Shown: piece by piece, positions 7,538 to 9,114 of the stretch
How positions within the stretch are numbered: position 1 is the first letter of the stretch
Layout: each line of letters begins with the position of its first letter
Source: Christensenella sp. UBA1262
Lineage (GTDB): Bacteria; Bacillota; Clostridia; Christensenellales; CAG-917
NCBI GenBank assembly: GCA_002308215.1
Contig: DBVO01000032.1
Span: forward strand, 6,225-15,338
Length of the DNA: 9,114 nt
Direction of reading: 5' to 3'
Translations under genes and position numbers: made by a program
Notes under the pieces: model-generated
What the model saw: the letters and a program-made list of their open reading frames with translations, nothing else
Told to the model about the DNA's origin: nothing
Database searches by the model: none

Positions 7538-9114
7538 ATGATACTCGAAGGCGAGATTAAAGACATTATTTTTAGGAGTGAAGAGACTGGTTATACAGTC
7601 CTCGATATGAGATGCGAGGACAGTCTTTTTACTGTTGTCGGAACATTCCCACCATTGAGTATCGGTCAAAATATAAAAGTAGACGGAAAGTTCCAATCAC
7701 GCAACATATATGGCAAGCAATTTGTTGCAGACAAGATATGGGTTTCACAGCCAAATCGCTTAGAAGGCATTAAGCATTTTCTAGCAAGTGGTCTTATTTA
7801 TGGTCTTGGCCCAGTTACTGCTCAGGCAATAGTAGATAAATTCGGTGTCGATTCTTTAAACGCTATGAATTATCCTGTTGAACTTGCAAAGGTCAAAGGA
7901 ATTTCATTAAAGAGAGCGACTGAGTTTTGCATGAGTTATGTAAAACTACAAAAGATGCAAGACGCAATAATCTTCTTGCAGGATTTGGGAATACCAATTA
8001 ACCTTGCTCTAAAAATTTATAAACAATACGATGCACTTACTGTTCCAACAGTTCGCAACAATCCATATATCTTAATTGATGATATTGCTGGTGTTGGTTT
8101 TCAAACAGCAGATAGGATAGCAGGTGAGCTGGGAATTGCAAAAGATAGTGATTATCGCATTTGTGCAGCATTAACGTATCTCCTTAAAGATGCTTCAACT
8201 AAGTTTGGACACAATTATCTGCCTTACGAGGATCTTGTTAGAAGCTCTGTGTCTTTACTTGCTCTTGATGTTGATATTGAAGACAGAGTTAAAGATAACA
8301 TTGCCGATATGGTAATGCTTGGTGACCTTGTTCAATATGATACTGGCGAACACATTGCCATCATGCTTAAGAGCGCATATTTCACGGAAAAAGCTATAGC
8401 AACAAAGCTTATGCAACTTTGCACAGAGGCTTCAGACTATAGAGCAGATGTAGAATATGAAATTAAACGTTTTGAAGACGAGCAAGGAATAACTTTGCAT
8501 CCAAATCAAGTTTCTGCTGTTAAAGAAGCAATCGAAAATGGCGTGCAAATTATTACCGGCGGCCCAGGAACCGGAAAAACAACGATTGTAAAATGCATCT
8601 TAAGACTTTTCAAAAATTTGAAACAATCAGTTGCTCTTTGTGCTCCAACTGGACGCGCAGCAAAAAGACTTTCGCAAGCGACTGGTGAAGAAGCAAAAAC
8701 TATTCACCGTCTAATAGAATTGGCATGGGGCGATGATGAGTTTGGTAGAGAATTCAGCCCTGAGGCTGATTATAACCATTTGCTCGAAGATGTTGTTATT
8801 GTTGATGAAGTCAGTATGGTTGATGAATATGTATTCTGTGCGCTACTTCAAGCAATGAAACGTGGTTCACGTTTAATTCTTGTCGGCGACAAAGATCAGC
8901 TTGCTTCAGTGGGAGCTGGCAATGTGCTTCATGACCTTATCGCATCTGGAGTCTTTAACGTAAGTTATCTTACACAAATCTATAGACAGAGCGAAGATAG
9001 CAAAATTGTGCCAAACGCTCACAAGATTAATGAAGGCATTATGCCAGATTTAGATAACAAGAGCAGTGATTTCTTCTATGAAGAAAAGACTTCGGCTGAT
9101 GACATATTGGCTAC
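7538..9114 (+). CDS. recD2: RecD2-type ATP-dependent DNA helicase (3' end outside window)
   Basis: The frame from ATG 7538 stays open for 525 codons to the window edge. The protein is a superfamily 1B helicase of the RecD2 (RecD-like) type, which in other bacteria is a 5'-to-3' DNA helicase acting in genome maintenance without RecBC. The N-terminal about 75 residues look like the beta-rich domain typical of RecD2. They are followed by helix-hairpin-helix-like stretches at about 78-103 (GLIYGLGPVTAQ) and 181-192 (DDIAGVGFQTAD); this long N-terminus separates RecD2 from RecBCD-type RecD. Helicase motifs follow in order: Walker A GGPGTGKT (341-348), motif Ia APTGRAAKR (369-377), Walker B IVDEVSMVD (421-429, acidic pair 423-424), motif III LVGDKDQLASVG (448-459), and the arginine motif LTQIYRQS (478-485, Arg483). 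RecD2 proteins are usually 700-850 residues, so some 200 or more C-terminal residues lie outside. I see no frameshift or missing catalytic residue. It probably has its own transcription unit after the metK hairpin. Confidence 0.93.
   Translation, partial: MILEGEIKDIIFRSEETGYTVLDMRCEDSLFTVVGTFPPLSIGQNIKVDGKFQSRNIYGKQFVADKIWVSQPNRLEGIKHFLASGLIYGLGPVTAQAIVDKFGVDSLNAMNYPVELAKVKGISLKRATEFCMSYVKLQKMQDAIIFLQDLGIPINLALKIYKQYDALTVPTVRNNPYILIDDIAGVGFQTADRIAGELGIAKDSDYRICAALTYLLKDASTKFGHNYLPYEDLVRSSVSLLALDVDIEDRVKDNIADMVMLGDLVQYDTGEHIAIMLKSAYFTEKAIATKLMQLCTEASDYRADVEYEIKRFEDEQGITLHPNQVSAVKEAIENGVQIITGGPGTGKTTIVKCILRLFKNLKQSVALCAPTGRAAKRLSQATGEEAKTIHRLIELAWGDDEFGREFSPEADYNHLLEDVVIVDEVSMVDEYVFCALLQAMKRGSRLILVGDKDQLASVGAGNVLHDLIASGVFNVSYLTQIYRQSEDSKIVPNAHKINEGIMPDLDNKSSDFFYEEKTSADDILA

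Noticed and set aside
7351..7696. Two minus-strand open frames of about 71-72 codons across the metK-helicase gap.
   Set aside because: They overlap coding ends of metK and the helicase gene, have no convincing ribosome site that I could see, and encode low-complexity Phe/Ile/Leu/Val-rich peptides expected from antisense AT-rich DNA.

Overview
This window comes from a low-to-moderate GC bacterium, most likely a Firmicute (Bacillota) of clostridial type. The RNA polymerase subunits read like Firmicute versions. The beta subunit lacks the large insertion that proteobacterial beta carries before the GDKMAGRHGNKG motif and ends in an acidic tail. Beta-prime has no insertion in the trigger loop. 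By eye the genes favour ACA (Thr), GCA (Ala), CCA (Pro), CAA (Gln), AGA/CGT (Arg) and CTT/CTC (Leu). No species can be named from the sequence alone.

Layout, all on the + strand: (1) the 3' part of rpoB, 1-2316, entering the window inside the rifampicin-binding region; (2) complete rpoC, 2329-6198, 12 nt after rpoB with a strong Shine-Dalgarno; (3) complete metK (S-adenosylmethionine synthetase), 6198-7376, overlapping the rpoC stop by one base (TAATG); (4) a 161-bp intergenic region with a long hairpin directly after the metK stop, a degenerate repeat and a weak promoter candidate; (5) the first about 525 codons of a RecD2-type DNA helicase, 7538 to the window end, open at the edge.

rpoB and rpoC encode the two large catalytic subunits of RNA polymerase. 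In most Firmicutes rpoC is followed by a ribosomal-protein/elongation-factor cluster (rplGB, rpsL, rpsG, fusA, tuf). Here metK follows instead, so tightly that it must share the rpoBC transcript and is probably translationally coupled to rpoC. This leaves no room for the SAM-sensing leader that often precedes metK in this phylum. The hairpin after metK probably ends or processes the rpoBC-metK message, and the helicase gene probably starts a new unit.

Most of the window is conserved housekeeping sequence and I found no clearly new multi-gene system. The points worth following are the metK placement, an extra segment of roughly 65-100 residues in beta-prime between the active-site domain and the bridge helix, a repeated acidic DENIF-type motif in the beta tail, and a terminator-like hairpin whose 5' arm carries a 7-nt tandem duplication.
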